64,000 nt of DNA from Escarpia spicata (lineage: Eukaryota; Annelida; Polychaeta; Sabellida; Siboglinidae). The notes under the pieces were generated by a model that saw only the letters and a program-made list of their open reading frames with translations, made no database searches and had not been told where the DNA came from. Positions 7,027 to 20,670 of the stretch are shown here, piece by piece. Positions within the stretch are counted from its first letter, which is position 1. Every line of letters starts with the position of its first letter. A program made the translations under genes and the position numbers. The stretch covers positions 17,733,511 to 17,797,510 of the forward strand of contig OZ023213.1 in the NCBI GenBank assembly GCA_963995525.1, given 5' to 3'.

Positions 7027-10000
7027 AAATACACACACTAAAACACGCACGCATGTATATATTTATGCACGTAGAAATTATGATGAAGTATATAATGAGA
7101 CAAACAATACGCAATAAAAGATCTTAGTCATGATTATGATACATACACACATACACGAGCCTATAGCACTATGGGAAGTTATTAGGGCAAAATGTCCTCC
7201 CTAGTACATGTTGTTTGCTTTTTGCATTGTGTAAAATGTCGTCATGTGTCATTTCCTTCTAATATCCCATTCACAAAGTCTTTGTACATTGGCTGTTTTA
7301 CTAGCATTCACATTATATTTCTATCATCCTGTTTATATTCATGATTGACATGATGCCGCTGTGTGATGCCGCTGTGTGTCGTTAAAGTTTGGGTTGTGTT
7401 TATAGTCAACGGCATGCTACCAGTTGCAACCTACCATCATGGTAGTTCTCAGAAGCCATCATGACATTTCCCTGATACCATATGATATTTGCCACATAGC
7501 ATAATGCGATCTGCTCAAATGTAAAACTAGTTCCCCAAATGTCATCTGTGAAACTAGTTTGTTCAAATAAACAATGGCTATGTTTGATTACTAAACATTC
7601 TTCAGGACCAGATCATTTGATTTTAACATTATCTTTTTGACATATTCAAGACGGTAATTACGTAGTATAGGGTTTCATCTGGTTGTCGTGCAAACTTCAT
7701 CAGTATATGTGACGTATAATCACGTCATCGTACACATGATACATATCGTAGTTGCCCTCTTCTCGACTGATTTGTGTTTGTTATTTCTTATATAGATGGT
7801 TCGTTTTATGTGTCGGATTCTTCGGTTCATTTCACTGTCTACTATTTTCGCTCCCCCCTAGTCTGTGATATGGTGTACTGTTACTGTGTAGTCCATGAGC
7901 GCAAATTTCCATGCAAAATAGCATGTAGTATGATAGCATGTTAGGCATAATGTCATTCCATATGTCGCAGAATGTAATACACTGTAAGAAGTTAACTTAC
8001 GTTTATTGCGACTTACATATATAGGCCTATAATAATTATAATAGTGACTGCGCCACACACGGAACACTCTGAAACAGCTGTGTTGTTCCATTTAAGTCAC
8101 AGTGCGACGCCTTTCTAAATGCATGTGCACGGGCTTATACAGACACACCAAACAGTTGTTTTGCATAATCGCTTGATGCAGTCTGGCGCACATTCATACC
8201 GATGCACGCTATCAGTGCTTACCTGCGACGGCGAAATAGAGGAGTGAGGTGGCGTAAAGTATTTCAATACCAGGTAGGCGTCTGGGTGCGCTCCCAACCA
8301 CAAGTCTCCCGTCGCCAAATCAACGTCGATTACGTCGACCATTGAGGGGAACGGAACCACCTGAAACACGCGAACAGCTATGTTTGTTTATGTGTGCGTG
8401 TGTGCGTGTGTGCGTGTGTGCGTGTGTGCGTGTGTGCGTGGGTGTGTGTGCGTGTGTATGTGGTGAGCGTGTTCGTGCATGTCTGTGTGATATCTGTGTG
8501 GTATCTGTGTGGTGTATGTGTCTCTGTGTTCTAACATGTTTTGATTCGTTCAGCTCAACGGAAGAGAAATGCATTATTATAGCAAACAATAAACAAACCA
8601 ATAAGCGGGAGTAGTTTTGTTTTTCTGGTTGTTTTCTTCCTCGTCCGATGCATAACCACGATATATCCATAGTCAATCTCTTTGTTACCATGGAATATAT
8701 TAACCACTAGGAAATTAATCAATTTACTAAAATATCGTACTTGCAGTTTCGCATCATACCAACTGATAATCACCTTTAGGGGTCGTTTCCTGATATTCTG
8801 TTTTGTTACATACGTTATCTTACCTGTCTCAACGTCAAAGAGTTGTCCGACCCCCGGTGGTAGACAGTCACGCTTCTCCCACTAAACTCCCCCAAGTATA
8901 TGTATCTGAAATTTTGTCAAGGCAAGTGTCAGTCGGTCACATACATGTCGATTAGTAAACGTTCAACATAATATATTATTCAACATATTTGTTAACGTTC
9001 AACATAACAGATTATTCAACATTACTACTTCCGTAAGATCGTTACATAAACATGATGGATTCACGGACAGGATAATATTGAATTGTCCGTTTAAATATGT
9101 TGACAATTTGTGACAACCTAACCCATAACGACCGTTGTGTTATGATAATATCCACCGACCCGTATTATTGCGTGTGTCATCGGGTTACGAAGCTGTAGAT
9201 CCATATGATGCAATGAACATTTATCAACTTACTACAATACGCTAGAAATTCGGCATTTCAAAGAGATATACGAGGTGGTGGTACGAGCATGGTGTGACGC
9301 AGAGATTGATACAATAACGGGAGTATGCCCCAAAATGCGATATCGTTGACCTATGTGACATTTTGTAGATATTTCAGGAAACGTTTCGAAGTCATTCATT
9401 GTAGTTTACAAACATTACTCACGTCGTTTCGCGTAGAGACAGAGACATAGCTTCCTGATCAAGTATGTCTTTACCATCAGGTTTATCATCAAGACATCGC
9501 GTATATAACAATACAGGGGACACCTACTTGCCATTTGGTGACGCGTTTAAGCCAAGCGGAGAGGCAAGTTTCGTTAGAAGAATTCGTCCGCTTGTTCCAT
9601 CGTAGAAACCGGCATTTCCAACGCGAATACCAAAGCAAACTTCCAAGATCCAGTTAAACTCGTAGTAATTGATAAAGTAGAAAGTGTCTTCTCCTGTCGC
9701 CACGATTTCTACGGGGTTATTGGGGCACGTGAAAAGGTGATCGCATCATTAATTTTGATTTATATGTTTAATTTACGAAGACACACCGCACATATTATTA
9801 TCAATATTTGTCTACGCAGTTCTAGAAAGAGATCGATTGAGATCAACAGTATAGTTTCCTACTAGGAAATTCCCTCAGAATACTAGAAATATGAATTATG
9901 ACGTGAACCTGATTCTGAAACGCCATATCAGAGTCATCAATATCAAACCGGTCCACGGGTAAAATAATTTCGTATTGTTTACATTTCTACAGAGTAGTAT

Positions 10001-11681
10001 TTAGTAGTAGATGATGTCGTTTAGCAACACTGACGTAGTGATTGTTGGGTCCTTGTACGTTCGAACGTGGTACAACTTTCGTCTCTTCTCGTCGAAACGA
10101 AACTTCTCCACTGTCGCTGTATTGTTTTGCGGAATATTAGCAACAAATATGTAGACTAAGCCTGAAAACAAGAAAAACCATGACGAGTAATTTAAAATAT
10201 ACATTGTTACCACGATTATTCTGAGCGACGTCATTAGCTAGATAAGTGTTCTGTATGTGAGCGAAATGAGAAACAAGTACGACTATGCGCATTACACAAA
10301 TACTGATTTCCAGTAAGTGATGCTAACGATGACATATGTTATGACAACATACAATAAAAGAAAACATCTTATATTGGAAGAAGCCTTACTGCGATTAGTG
10401 TCTCTCCAGATGCTTAGACAGCGAGGAGAGAATTCGAATCTGTCGATGTCCCCTACTATGTCAAGCGCGTGTGCCCCATCTATGCGCTTCTTGAAGTCAA
10501 ACAGAAATATGTTGCCACGACCGTTTGCTCCTATGCCCTGTCCAACAACAAGGATGATATTATTGTTTTTGTATTGTTTGTTTTCAAATAAAAGTGTGTA
10601 TCATTGTATTTCGTCTACTTCTTCAATACTTCCTCCTAATGATGGAATTGATTTGCGGAAACTTCTGGTGGTGAATTGGTTTAAATTTGGTGCAGCAAAC
10701 TTGCGAGAATAGAAATATATTTGATAAAGCTATGTGATATTATTGAGTGTATATCATCCATGACGTAGTTGTAGATACATGACATTCTACATCTTTTCCC
10801 TCAAATGGTGTTGTTTTCATTGTGATATTTACTACGAAGGAATTGCTTTTCCTGCAGCTTTGATCGAAGTTATGTTAAACGGAAAGAAAAGGCATTGTGG
10901 GGCCTATGCATCCGAGAAAAGTTTTAGTAATTAACAGCTACAATAAAAACATTATGTTAGCAGTTTAACAGATTAACCTTGTTGATGACATATAATCTAA
11001 ACCGCACGGACGTCAGCATTGATGTAAAAAGTTTCACGTCACCATTACCTACTTTTTCCATTTCGCCTGTCGCCGAACATTACTCTAATCTGCGTTGCTT
11101 ACCATATGTATTCGCTAATCGTTCGTTTGCGTGTTTGGTTATACATTTTAGCTGATTATGCCACTTTCAATTACGTGTGTTGTATTTTGTATTATTGTGA
11201 CACGTTTATTTCGACATCTGGTACGCCTACAACAGATCCAGTCAATAACTGTGGGACATGTCACTATGTCACTAACAGTTTGTATATCCCTGATTTGTTA
11301 AGTAGAGTAAAGTAGCCAACGAAATTCATCGAACATAACATAACGGAATATCCAATTCTTCCCAAAACATTATTGCGTCTTTGTTCACGACCAGCTTGAT
11401 TAATTATAATGCTTAATATTTTAAATCCAGCAAATGTCTTCAAGTGCTGTTGTATCAAACTATCAAGTTAGTGGTGACGCTGAAGTGTACATGCTAGACA
11501 ACTAATAAAGATGCAATGCTAACTCTGTCCGGATGAAGCAGACGCTGAGGTACCTGATAAGCATATCCTGGATCCGCCAAGGGGAGTATCAATAAGAAAA
11601 AACAAAAACAGCCACAGGAACCTACCGATGAGATAAAGGCCAGTCCATTCGGTAGCACCTGAATGTCCAAAGCGCCGTCAT
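6711..11681 (-). CDS. Paraoxonase (PON)-like gene, copy A, exons 3-9
   Basis: Six-bladed propeller arylesterase/lactonase family. Exons, gene order from high coordinates: ex3 11626-11681 (DDGALDIQVLPNGLAFISS), ex4 10390-10537 (GNIFLFDF), ex5 10161 to about 10011 (LVYIFVANIP, TVEKFRFDEKRRKLYHV), ex6 9528-9708 (ATGEDTFYF, ASPNG), ex7 8824-8905, ex8 8223-8360 (DVDLATGDLWLGAHPD), ex9 6711-6884 ending FLCQVRQF and TAA. Splice sites and phases agree at 3/4, 4/5, 6/7, 7/8 and 8/9; the 5/6 junction lacks a clear GT donor. Exons 1-2 were not found here. Compared with vertebrate PON1, the His of VVNHP is Ile, the Asn of FANGI is Leu and the Asn of VDN is Val, while LND, the His of LYHV and the His of AHPD remain. 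Lactonase activity is therefore doubtful. Confidence 0.72.
6929..7036. repeat. (CA)n microsatellite in PON copy A intron 8
   Basis: CA-rich tract with a CGCGCG core, just upstream (minus-strand sense) of the last PON exon. A similar tract sits at the same place in copy B (18748-18860), so it pre-dates the duplication. Confidence 0.9.
7040..8220. other. PON copy A intron 8, no gene seen
   Basis: AT-rich intronic sequence between exons 8 and 9. It aligns by eye with 18870-20190 of copy B. Short ORFs here have no recognisable product. Confidence 0.5.
8386..8530. repeat. (GTGTGC)n-type microsatellite before PON exon 8
   Basis: GTGTGCGTGTGT repeats run up to about 30 bases from the exon 8 acceptor. 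The homologous tract in copy B (20350-20660) is much longer and purer. Confidence 0.9.
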
Positions 11682-11689
11682 CTAGAGGA

Positions 11690-11979
11690 TGTTACACAAC
11701 GATGAAACATTGAAAGTAAATATAGCTAAATAAATGCGAATTGATTCAGGGCATAGCGACGAAACAATAACAAGTAACCAATCACAAACAATCAAAACAA
11801 TGTTAGGATTAATCCATGATTACAACGATGAAATAAAATAATTACTTGCAATAATACTATTATGGAACCACGAGCCCGACCATCGTGTGTTAACTAAGTT
11901 CACTAGCAAAAATAACTGTCCTTCTGATGGTGCTATAGCCGACACACACACAAACACACACACACACACGCACGCACAC

Positions 11980-12011
<32 letters not shown>

Positions 12012-15000
12012 TTACGTGTGTGTATATATATATATGTATGTTTTATATATATTTGCGTGTGTGTGTGTGTATAGTGGAACCTCGGTATTAGGGTCACCCA
12101 CGGGACTGGAAAAAATGACCCTAATAGCGATATGACCCTAATACTGAATAAGGGGACTGAAGCATCTTGGGAAAATTGCTCAGATACATGTGATTTTAAT
12201 AGCAATGCATATTAAGCAACTGCATTGTTGATATCAAGTATGGTGTTGTGTCTGGATTATTTCTGAATACAGTTACATATTCTACTTGCTTTTCTTAAAC
12301 AGTAAATATAGCGTGCATGTACAATATTGTATACAGAGAACATGTTGTAACAGTTCTCTTATATTTCGCTTCCATTTCGCATAGAGTGGAAAAATCTAAC
12401 AATTCGTAAATAACACCGAACCTACGGCTCTAGGTGAGGTAAGCTTTGTTAGATAAACAAGCAGCCTAATCATTGACACCTTATTGTTAGCATCAAGACT
12501 GACCGGGATATCCTATTTATTTGGGAAATCTACTTATCCAATTAGAATGTTAATTGAAAATGTTACCTAAGATGATGAAGATCTTAAGTTCCGTGTGTCT
12601 TATTGTTTTCTGCGTTTACTGGCCTCTGTGTAAACATTTAAAAGCGCGTTGTTACCCCTTGCAACCATCGCACGTCTAGTTATGAACATCAAAGGTTGGC
12701 CTTTCGTCCGAGTCTCTGGTAGCTATTTTATGTCACTAGAGGAAGGTCATGTCCACTAACAATAAACACGTGAACCACTTCAGACGGCGTTGGCAACAGC
12801 CAACGACATATGCTGTCAATGTTGATCTGTTATAACGGGTTTTATCACAATCATGGCTTCAAGGTCCGTCGCGTCTTATAGTCAAGGTATAGAAAACAGC
12901 TACATTTCTATGTCCTCGTCACACCACGCACTTGGAACACCGTCACATAAGAAATAGGGGAAATATCAAAAGGACTATGCATTCATATTCTTACATATTG
13001 CCAATCCATTAGTCTCAGCCGGGCCCACAACTACACATAGAACTATGTCCATAAATCTAGACAAAACTGTTGCACTTGTGGCGGATGTAGTCTTTCCACA
13101 AGAAAGAACTACACCTGGTTATCCAGATAGAGTTGTTTCAGTTAGGATGTCAAGCATAATTAGAAAGCTGACCAACGTAGATTCGTTTCTCTTGTATCAC
13201 ATCGGATAACGGCTGGCGTTATATACGTCACATACGTCAAAAGGGCAACAATAACTGTTTTTTTAAATAATTAATTCACATATGTCATCATAGCCACAGT
13301 ACTGACATACTTCCCAACGAAAAACATTGCGACCTGACTGGTACTGATGATCCCACTTGAGAGAAGACAAAACCAAGTTATATGTGTTACCTGCATTATG
13401 AAATGCAAGGTGTCTCCAGTGACAATCAGCAGTTGTAATGTATGAATGCAGGGGGCCTGGGGGAAATGACGTGGATGTAAGCCATGGTAGTGACTTTCTT
13501 GCTGATAGTATGCTTAATGGGTCCATTAATAATATATTCAGTAGTAGCTGACTGATAAAAAACAAAATAGGATTCGACCGATGATAGTATAAAGTTAATT
13601 TAAGTTCTTATACCGCGCGATATCCAATATTTCTGTTTACATTCAGCAACTTACATGATTTAGGGGGGAGAAGAGGCTCCCCTTACCATATTTGCTTCAC
13701 GGAATGAAAACAATCATGCAGATTATGCATATGTTATTGCCATGTTTAGCAATTTAACCCAGCTGAACATGTATTGCAATTACACGTACACCTTGCCACG
13801 ATATTTTCTTAACGGAATTATAATTATTCCAAGTGGGCATGGTGTATCAATAAGCAACTAGGCTGACATGTGACGAAATGGGGAACATGCGAACGTTTAA
13901 TTGATGTATCTAGTACGTCGCGGTTTGTTTACGTCACAATAATTTTTCTGCGCGCGATCTCCGCCAAGCATTGGCTTTGCCAACAATGTACATAACAGTT
14001 ATGTACGTGACAAGCAATACGATTGCTGCATGACATCTCATAATTCAAACATACCCACACATATATGTCAATTGAAAATAACTTTGCTTTATGTTTTTAT
14101 CATAAAGGAGCCTTTTGGGTCCAGAATTTAAACAAAATATACGACGGAATGTCTGCACCCACCAGATGTTTTCTGATGGCTTGAAGAAGGTTTTGGTAGG
14201 CAACAGGTCGTGTGATGGATAGGTCAATTACTTTATTTGTTGTACGAGTGCAGATGTATAAGTTTAGTGTCTGGTGGATGCTAAGGCATATAACATCTCT
14301 GAACCCGTATACGATGAATGGCCACAAGTGATCGAACCTATAACTGCCTGCGAAGTGCTGGCATGCCGCAACTTTCTGAACAATTCTAGAAACATTTAAT
14401 CTAGTAACATGAGACATGTAAAGGCAATGGTAAAATACAACTCCTTTTCCCGCCAATGACATTTTAATTACTGAACTAGACTTGCACAGGCGGTCCATCT
14501 GGTGACACACGCGTATTTGTGAACGTCATGTTGAGTTCAACAATGGCAACAATAAGGATATATTATTTTAATGGAATACAACAACCAGATTGATGACACG
14601 AATACTTGAAAATCGCAATGTTATGGGAGTTTACAGCCCACATATGTGTTTATTATGGAAACTCGGAAAGGGCAAGACGTGAATGCAACAATGGAACGTT
14701 TCTGCCCGCGTCAATAAGGCAATTTGACCCCCATAGCAACACAAACGTAGCATCCAAACGAGCACTACTTAACTTTAATCCATATGTTGTATAATTTCTA
14801 CTGAACGTTTCGTGCTATTCGGGGTTATATACAAACAAACCTAATAGTTACGTTCTGGACTGTAGCATAACTGGATATAATGAGAAAATAACTGGATGTA
14901 ATGACAAAAATATACGTGTACGACTAAATATTACAGTATTTATTAAAACATTGTCATCTACACTTAACACGTCTGCATCAATTTGCATAAATGGGCCCTT
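11690..15000. other. Inter-copy AT-rich DNA with a CA microsatellite
   Basis: No gene supported. (CA)n at 11942-12010, next to TATATA and (GT)n at 12018-12070. ORFs of 100 aa (13263-13565, minus) and 136 aa (14100-14510, minus) have no motif I recognise and no matching splice context. PON exons 1 and 2 of copy A would be expected here or further right, but I could not find them. Confidence 0.4.
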
Positions 15001-15214
15001 TCCACACAAACGTGATTAGTAAATAATAATATATGTCAGCATATATATTACATTTAAATATTGTAATATTATACATGGTCTGTAGAAGGCCTATATATAT
15101 ATTATAAAATACATTCAACATCAACACTTTTGACACTGTAAATAAATCAAGTGTACTAACATTGTTCAAAGATGTGTAGATATTAAGATACGGGAATAAA
15201 AGACTTTGATTGTC

Positions 15215-15680
15215 GCCATCTTTCAAAATGGGGGATATTTCAAAATGGCGGATATAATTTACTAATTGAAGGTCAAAAGTAAAGAATTTGAAATTATCGC
15301 ATTTAAAAACATACATTTTGACATCCACGTTGTGGTTCTATGTTACGTAGTTCTTGAAATGTGAAATAATATGCTTTGACGTATCTTTATAAATGGCGGA
15401 TACAGGCATGTCATCGAAGGTTAAAAAGTAAATTTTTTGGAGATCGCTATCCTCCAAACTATTCCAAAACGTAAACATGTATGCTCTATGTAACGTAGTT
15501 ATTAAGATATTGTTACATTTCTATTGACGAGTGCCATCTTTATAAATGGCAAATGTGAATTTCGAAGAACTTAAAAAAGTTACAAATCTGAAATCTTTGA
15601 CCCCTTACGCCTACATTTATACACATATATTATTATTCTATTTTATTTAGTTATTGAGATATGGGAAATTTTATTTGACG
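15215..15680. repeat. Diverged tandem repeat with AAATGGCGGATA motif
   Basis: Three or more degenerate units of roughly 140-180 bases. Each holds (A/T)AAATGGCGGATA or AAATGGCAAATG, then a (C)GAAGGT(C/T)AAAA motif and CTATGT(T/A)ACGTAGTT(A/C)TT. The AAATGGTGGATATT...CGGCGAAGGT version also occurs at 5960-6000 and 17360-17395. Confidence 0.55.
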
Positions 15681-15689
15681 GCCATACAG

Positions 15690-17320
15690 CAGCAAAATCT
15701 GGAATGCCTCCAGTCTATAAAATGGTCCTCTTGGTGCATAGACTATATGAACAAAGTGAGTTGCTTTTATTCAAAAGTGCACAGTTTTGTCACCTACCCG
15801 CTGGACTAAGAGTGTCCTCTTCCGCCTGTACCGCCGTTGTGGCTGCATCGCTGTTATGACAGTAATTGTTCATTTAATATTCATCAGAGATCCCTCGTAG
15901 CGAGGGTGTTTTATCAGTGGATTGTTGGTGTACTTTGGTATGTATTCATTGGTAGGTTATCACTGCAATCTTTGCATGGCACAGTTTCCCACAGAGATTA
16001 CGCACACACTACGATTACAACGTAGACGGACATGAGAATAGTGGATTTTACAAATCCACGTAAACGCGCCTTATTTCGTTGAGCGGATACCGGGCAGCCA
16101 CTTAGAGAAGCAGCTTAATATCAGACCGTTGCTATTATTAACGACGCGCGGATTTCAAAATATGATTATAGTCATTTAGAGAACCTCCATAATTAATCCA
16201 GTATAAATTGACGATGACCCGAACATTTTGGTTAAAAAGACAATTTTTGTTTAAGGTGACCTGTAGGGTTTCCTGAACTTCAAAACAAAGCTAGTCAAAA
16301 TAATTACGACGCGACGGACATCCGTGTACAGGATTGGTTCATGATTCTATATTACAATTAATTAGATTGGTTCATCGTTGTAATCATGGTATCAAATCTT
16401 ACATTGTTTTGAGCGTTTGTGATATTTTCCTCTTACACTATCGTTGTTATGCCTTGATCAACTTGTGTATTTTTTATATATATATTTACTTTCATTATTT
16501 CTTGTTTGTGTCATATTTGTTAGATGTTGGTGTCCCGAACATACAGGAGCTACGAAAAGGATTGGCCCTGATCACATCAGTAAGTTATCATGGCATTTTT
16601 ATTTGTTGTTTTGCTATTACGCTGGCGGATACAAAATGTGCCCACCATAAGCCCGGGCACCCCTTTTATCAGGCCAGATTTGTCATTGCATCAGAAGTAG
16701 TTATCTTGTAAGTACACTTCAGCAATAATATTCGCTAGATAGTTTAATAATTTGTGATCTTCAATTTTAACAAAATTTCAATCAAAACATTTTACTAACA
16801 TTTTATGACAGTTGACATATTCAACACCATCTTAAACCAGGTTAACCTTGAATTGACCCGTGACTCAGCAAAGACGGAAACATGTATTTGTGAAGAAACT
16901 AATCTCCCGTATTACATTTTGCTAGTAAATGTCGTCGGCTGCTTTACTCTCTACACAATCCATGATTTATAAACTACTAAAGTTAAGTATGTCGAAAGCA
17001 AGCAACATATTTCTACCAGTCTCTTTAAACGCGATATTCGTTATTGGAATGTCAATAACATTGTTATATGAATACTTTGTATTACATTTTTTACTATGTA
17101 ATTATTTTTTCCTAAAGTCAACACTAACACTGAAACTAGGATATGTTGAATAACCAGCTTAGACACAATGATAGTTACGTTTGCTTTATAACATCTATCA
17201 CCATAAAGACAATAAAAACAACGTTTGAAGTGACTTTGCTCATGGTCTCACACTTGGAAATATCTGGTGGTCACATGGTGTGGTGAAAGTCGGCGAAGGT
17301 TAACAGCAACATGTTTAAAA
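15690..17320. other. AT-rich stretch, no gene seen
   Basis: Short ORFs only (for example 16334-16711, plus, 125 aa), hydrophobic because of AT richness. Nothing recognisable. Confidence 0.4.
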
Positions 17321-17329
17321 TTGTTGCAC

Positions 17330-18010
17330 CTGAAAACCTTCAGCTTAATATAAGCCAGCTTTACAAATGGTGGATATTTGACTATCGGCGAAGGTAAAAA
17401 TAACATTTAAAATCGTCGCACCTTAATACATATATGTTATACCAACGTCAAGGCTCTAGGTGATGGACAATATTCAAATAATGGTGAAAGTAGATCAATA
17501 CACATCTTTATTTGCAAACGAAAAATACACCAACATAAGCGAAAACAACCAGACGATGGATATATCAAAACTCACGATCGCCCATTAAGCACTGGTTTAC
17601 ATCCACCCATTGGGGAACAAACAACGGGCAGCTGTTTTCACCATTACAGCGTTTTGATAGTAAACTCTTTCCCGAGGACCAATTAATATTTCCTATCACC
17701 ACGGCATGACATGCAGCCAATAATATTGATAGGCTAAGAGAGAAGTCAAATCCTAAATAAGCCTAATCATAATCACAGCTAATCCTAGCTATGACTAGCC
17801 TTAACCCTAACGACAATTTAATCCAACCATAACTACTAATAACTAATATTAAACGTACATACAAACAATTGATACACGTCGTTTATTTGGCACCAGCCAC
17901 GCGGCCCTAGTTTAACTCTGGTGCTACAGGTATCAGTTAGTTTCCTGGAAAGTATATAACTATAAATAACTACCTTTGTGTTTAAAAATCCATTTCCAAT
18001 TGGTAGGTTG
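17330..18010. repeat. Dispersed repeat R1, copy 2
   Basis: Matches 5930-6610 over almost all its length, with the same CCTAA-like cluster (17750-17815) and the same GGTAGGTTGGAAGCCAATGG block. Its right end continues into PON intron 4 and exon 4 sequence instead of into the last exon, marking a rearrangement breakpoint. Confidence 0.65.
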
Positions 18011-18250
18011 GAAGCCAATGGTTCAATAACGTTCTGACTGACAGCGTTAGTAATGTAAGTGAGCGAACACAAATGAGAAACAAGTACGACTGTGCACATT
18101 ACGCAAATACTGATTTCGAGTGACATATTTTAAGACCACATACAATAAAAGAAAACATCTCGTTTATTGGAAGAAGCCTTACTGCGATTAGTGTCTCTCC
18201 AGATGCTTAGACAGAGAGGAGAGAAACCGGCTCTGTCGAGGTCCTCTACG
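18010..18250 (-). pseudogene. Truncated PON intron 4 plus exon 4 fragment (third partial copy)
   Basis: 18055-18245 matches 10255-10445 of copy A: intron sequence (GAGAAACAAGTACGACT), the splice donor region and about 70 bases of exon 4 (GACTAATCGCAGTAAGG in minus sense). The match stops abruptly near 18250, where sequence switches to the R1-type block that precedes the last exon of copy B. It is an orphan exon fragment made by unequal exchange or a nested duplication. Confidence 0.6.
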
Positions 18251-18747
18251 ATCCACGTCGTTTATTTGGCGCCAGCCACTCGGCCCTAGTGTAACTCTGG
18301 CGCCACAGGTAGGTAACTACTCAATTAGTTTACTCGAAAAGTAAATAACTATAGATAACTACATTTGTGTTTACCAATTCATCACCAATTGGTAGGTTGG
18401 AAGCCAATGGTTCAAGGGAACGAATGAACGTAGAGAGAAACGAGTGGACTTAAGCATCTGAGAGGAGATACATGTACACCTGTACACTGCTCCAATGTTG
18501 CAATATTCATGAATAGAACACATGATCAAGGATGATGTTTTTATAACTGGCGAATATCACAAAGAAGCATGTTGGTGAAGATGCTGCCAATGAGCATGTG
18601 CCGGCCGTAGTGAACTGCGACGCATGAATCAGACATTTGTTGTCCATCGTTGTAGTACACCTCTTCAACGTGCCGCACGGTGGAGCCACCGTCGCACATC
18701 TTTAGTCAAAACACCTACGTCGAGGAAAAGCATGTGGACTTGTAATC

Positions 18748-18865
18748 AGACACAAACACACAAACACACAAACACACAAACACACACACGCATACGCACA
18801 CGCACACACACACAACAAACACGCGCACGCACGCACGCACGCACGCACACGCACGCATGCTCTCT
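18748..18865. repeat. CA/GCAC microsatellite in PON copy B intron 8
   Basis: (ACACACAA)n, then (CA)n and (GCAC)n. Positional homologue of 6929-7036. Confidence 0.9.
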
Positions 18866-19924
18866 CACACTTCCGGATATATTTCTGCACGTGGAAATTA
18901 TGATGAAGTATATAGTGAGACAAACAATACTTACTATAATACCTTAGTCATGACTATGATACGTACAAACGTGTTTACGAGCCTATACCACTTTGGGAAG
19001 ATATATTAGGGCAAAACGTCCATTATAGTACATGCTGTTTTGCATTATGCATTGTGTAAAATATCATCATGTAGTATTTCCTTCTAATATCCCATTTATA
19101 AAGTCTTTGTACATTGGTTGTTGTATTAGCATGCACATTATATTTTTATCATCCTGTTTATATTGGCATATTGCCGCCTTGTGTCATTGAAGTTTGCGTT
19201 GTGTTTGTAGACAGTGGCAAGCAGCCAGTTTCAACCTACCATCAAGGTAGTTCTCAGAAACCATCATGACATTTGCCACGTAGCATAATGTAATATGTTC
19301 AAATGTGAAACTAGGTTACCCAGATGTTATCTGCTGAAACTAGGTTATTCAAATAAGTAATGGCTTTATTTGATTACTGAAACTTCTTCAGGACCAGATC
19401 ATTTGATTTAAACATTATATGTTTGAAATATTCAAGATGATAATTACGTTGTATAGGGTTTCGTCTGGTTGTCGCGCAAACTTCATCAGCACATGAGACG
19501 TCTAAAGACGTCATCGTACACGTGAGAGATATCGTATTTGTCATTGTCTCGATTGATTTGTATTTGGTCTTTCGGATGTAGATGGCTAGTTTTATGTGTC
19601 GGATTATTCGGTTCACCTGACTGTGTACTATGTCCGCCCCTTCAAGTCTTTTATCTGGTTTTGTGTTGCTGTGTGGTCCGTGAGCGCGGATTTCTTAAAA
19701 AATAGCATGTAGTATGATAGGATGTTTGGCCTAATGTCATTCCATATGTCGCAGTACATAATACACAGTACAAATTTAACTTACGTGTTATGCGACTTAT
19801 ATATATATACCTATAATAATTATAATAGTGACTGCGCCACACACAGGATACTCTGAAAGAGCAGGTTTGTTCCATTGAAGTCGCAGTGATATGCCCCGGT
19901 AAACGCATGAGCACAGGCTTATAC

Positions 19925-20113
19925 AGAAGTGTTATTGCGCAACCACCCATGGACTGCGGCGTGGCGTGTCACCTTGCTTTAACTATGACCGGGCCTCGTG
20001 AGCGGTTCACAACACAATCATCCCTCTTTCAGTCTTTTGGAGAGGGCTAACGAGGCCAGTGAGGACCGGGCCACATATATACAACTAAGCACAGCGTGTA
20101 GGGGTGTTGATAC
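19925..20113. mobile_element. Small insertion specific to PON copy B
   Basis: About 185 bases absent from the matching place in copy A (near 8140) and flanked by ATACAG on both sides, suggesting a 6-base target duplication. Contains GACCGGGCCTCG and its partial mirror GAGGACCGGGCC. No coding content. Element class unknown. Confidence 0.4.
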
Positions 20114-20349
20114 AGGCACACCAAACTGTTTTTATAATCGCTTCATGCAGACTCGAGTATACTCGCACCGATTCACGCTAGCAGTATTTACCCGAGAAGG
20201 TGAAATAGAGGTGTGAGGTGGCGTAAAGTATTTGAACATCAGGTAGGCGTCTCCGTGCCCTCCCACCCACAAATCTCCCGTCGCCACGTCAACGTCGATT
20301 AGGTCGACCGCTGAGCACAACGGAACCACCTGAAACACGCAAACAACTG

Positions 20350-20670
<321 letters not shown>

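Noticed and set aside
8223..9708. LDL-receptor class B (YWTD) repeats
   Set aside because: First impression from DGTSGRIL...SPNGK; the full exon order and motifs fit paraoxonase much better.
12074..12165. pogo/Tigger-like MITE end (GTGGAACCTCGGTATTAGGG)
   Set aside because: The start looks familiar and has internal ATGACCCTAAT repeats, but I found no matching inverted end.
14100..14510. 136-aa minus-strand ORF as a gene
   Set aside because: No motif, no splice or duplication support; length is possible by chance in this region.
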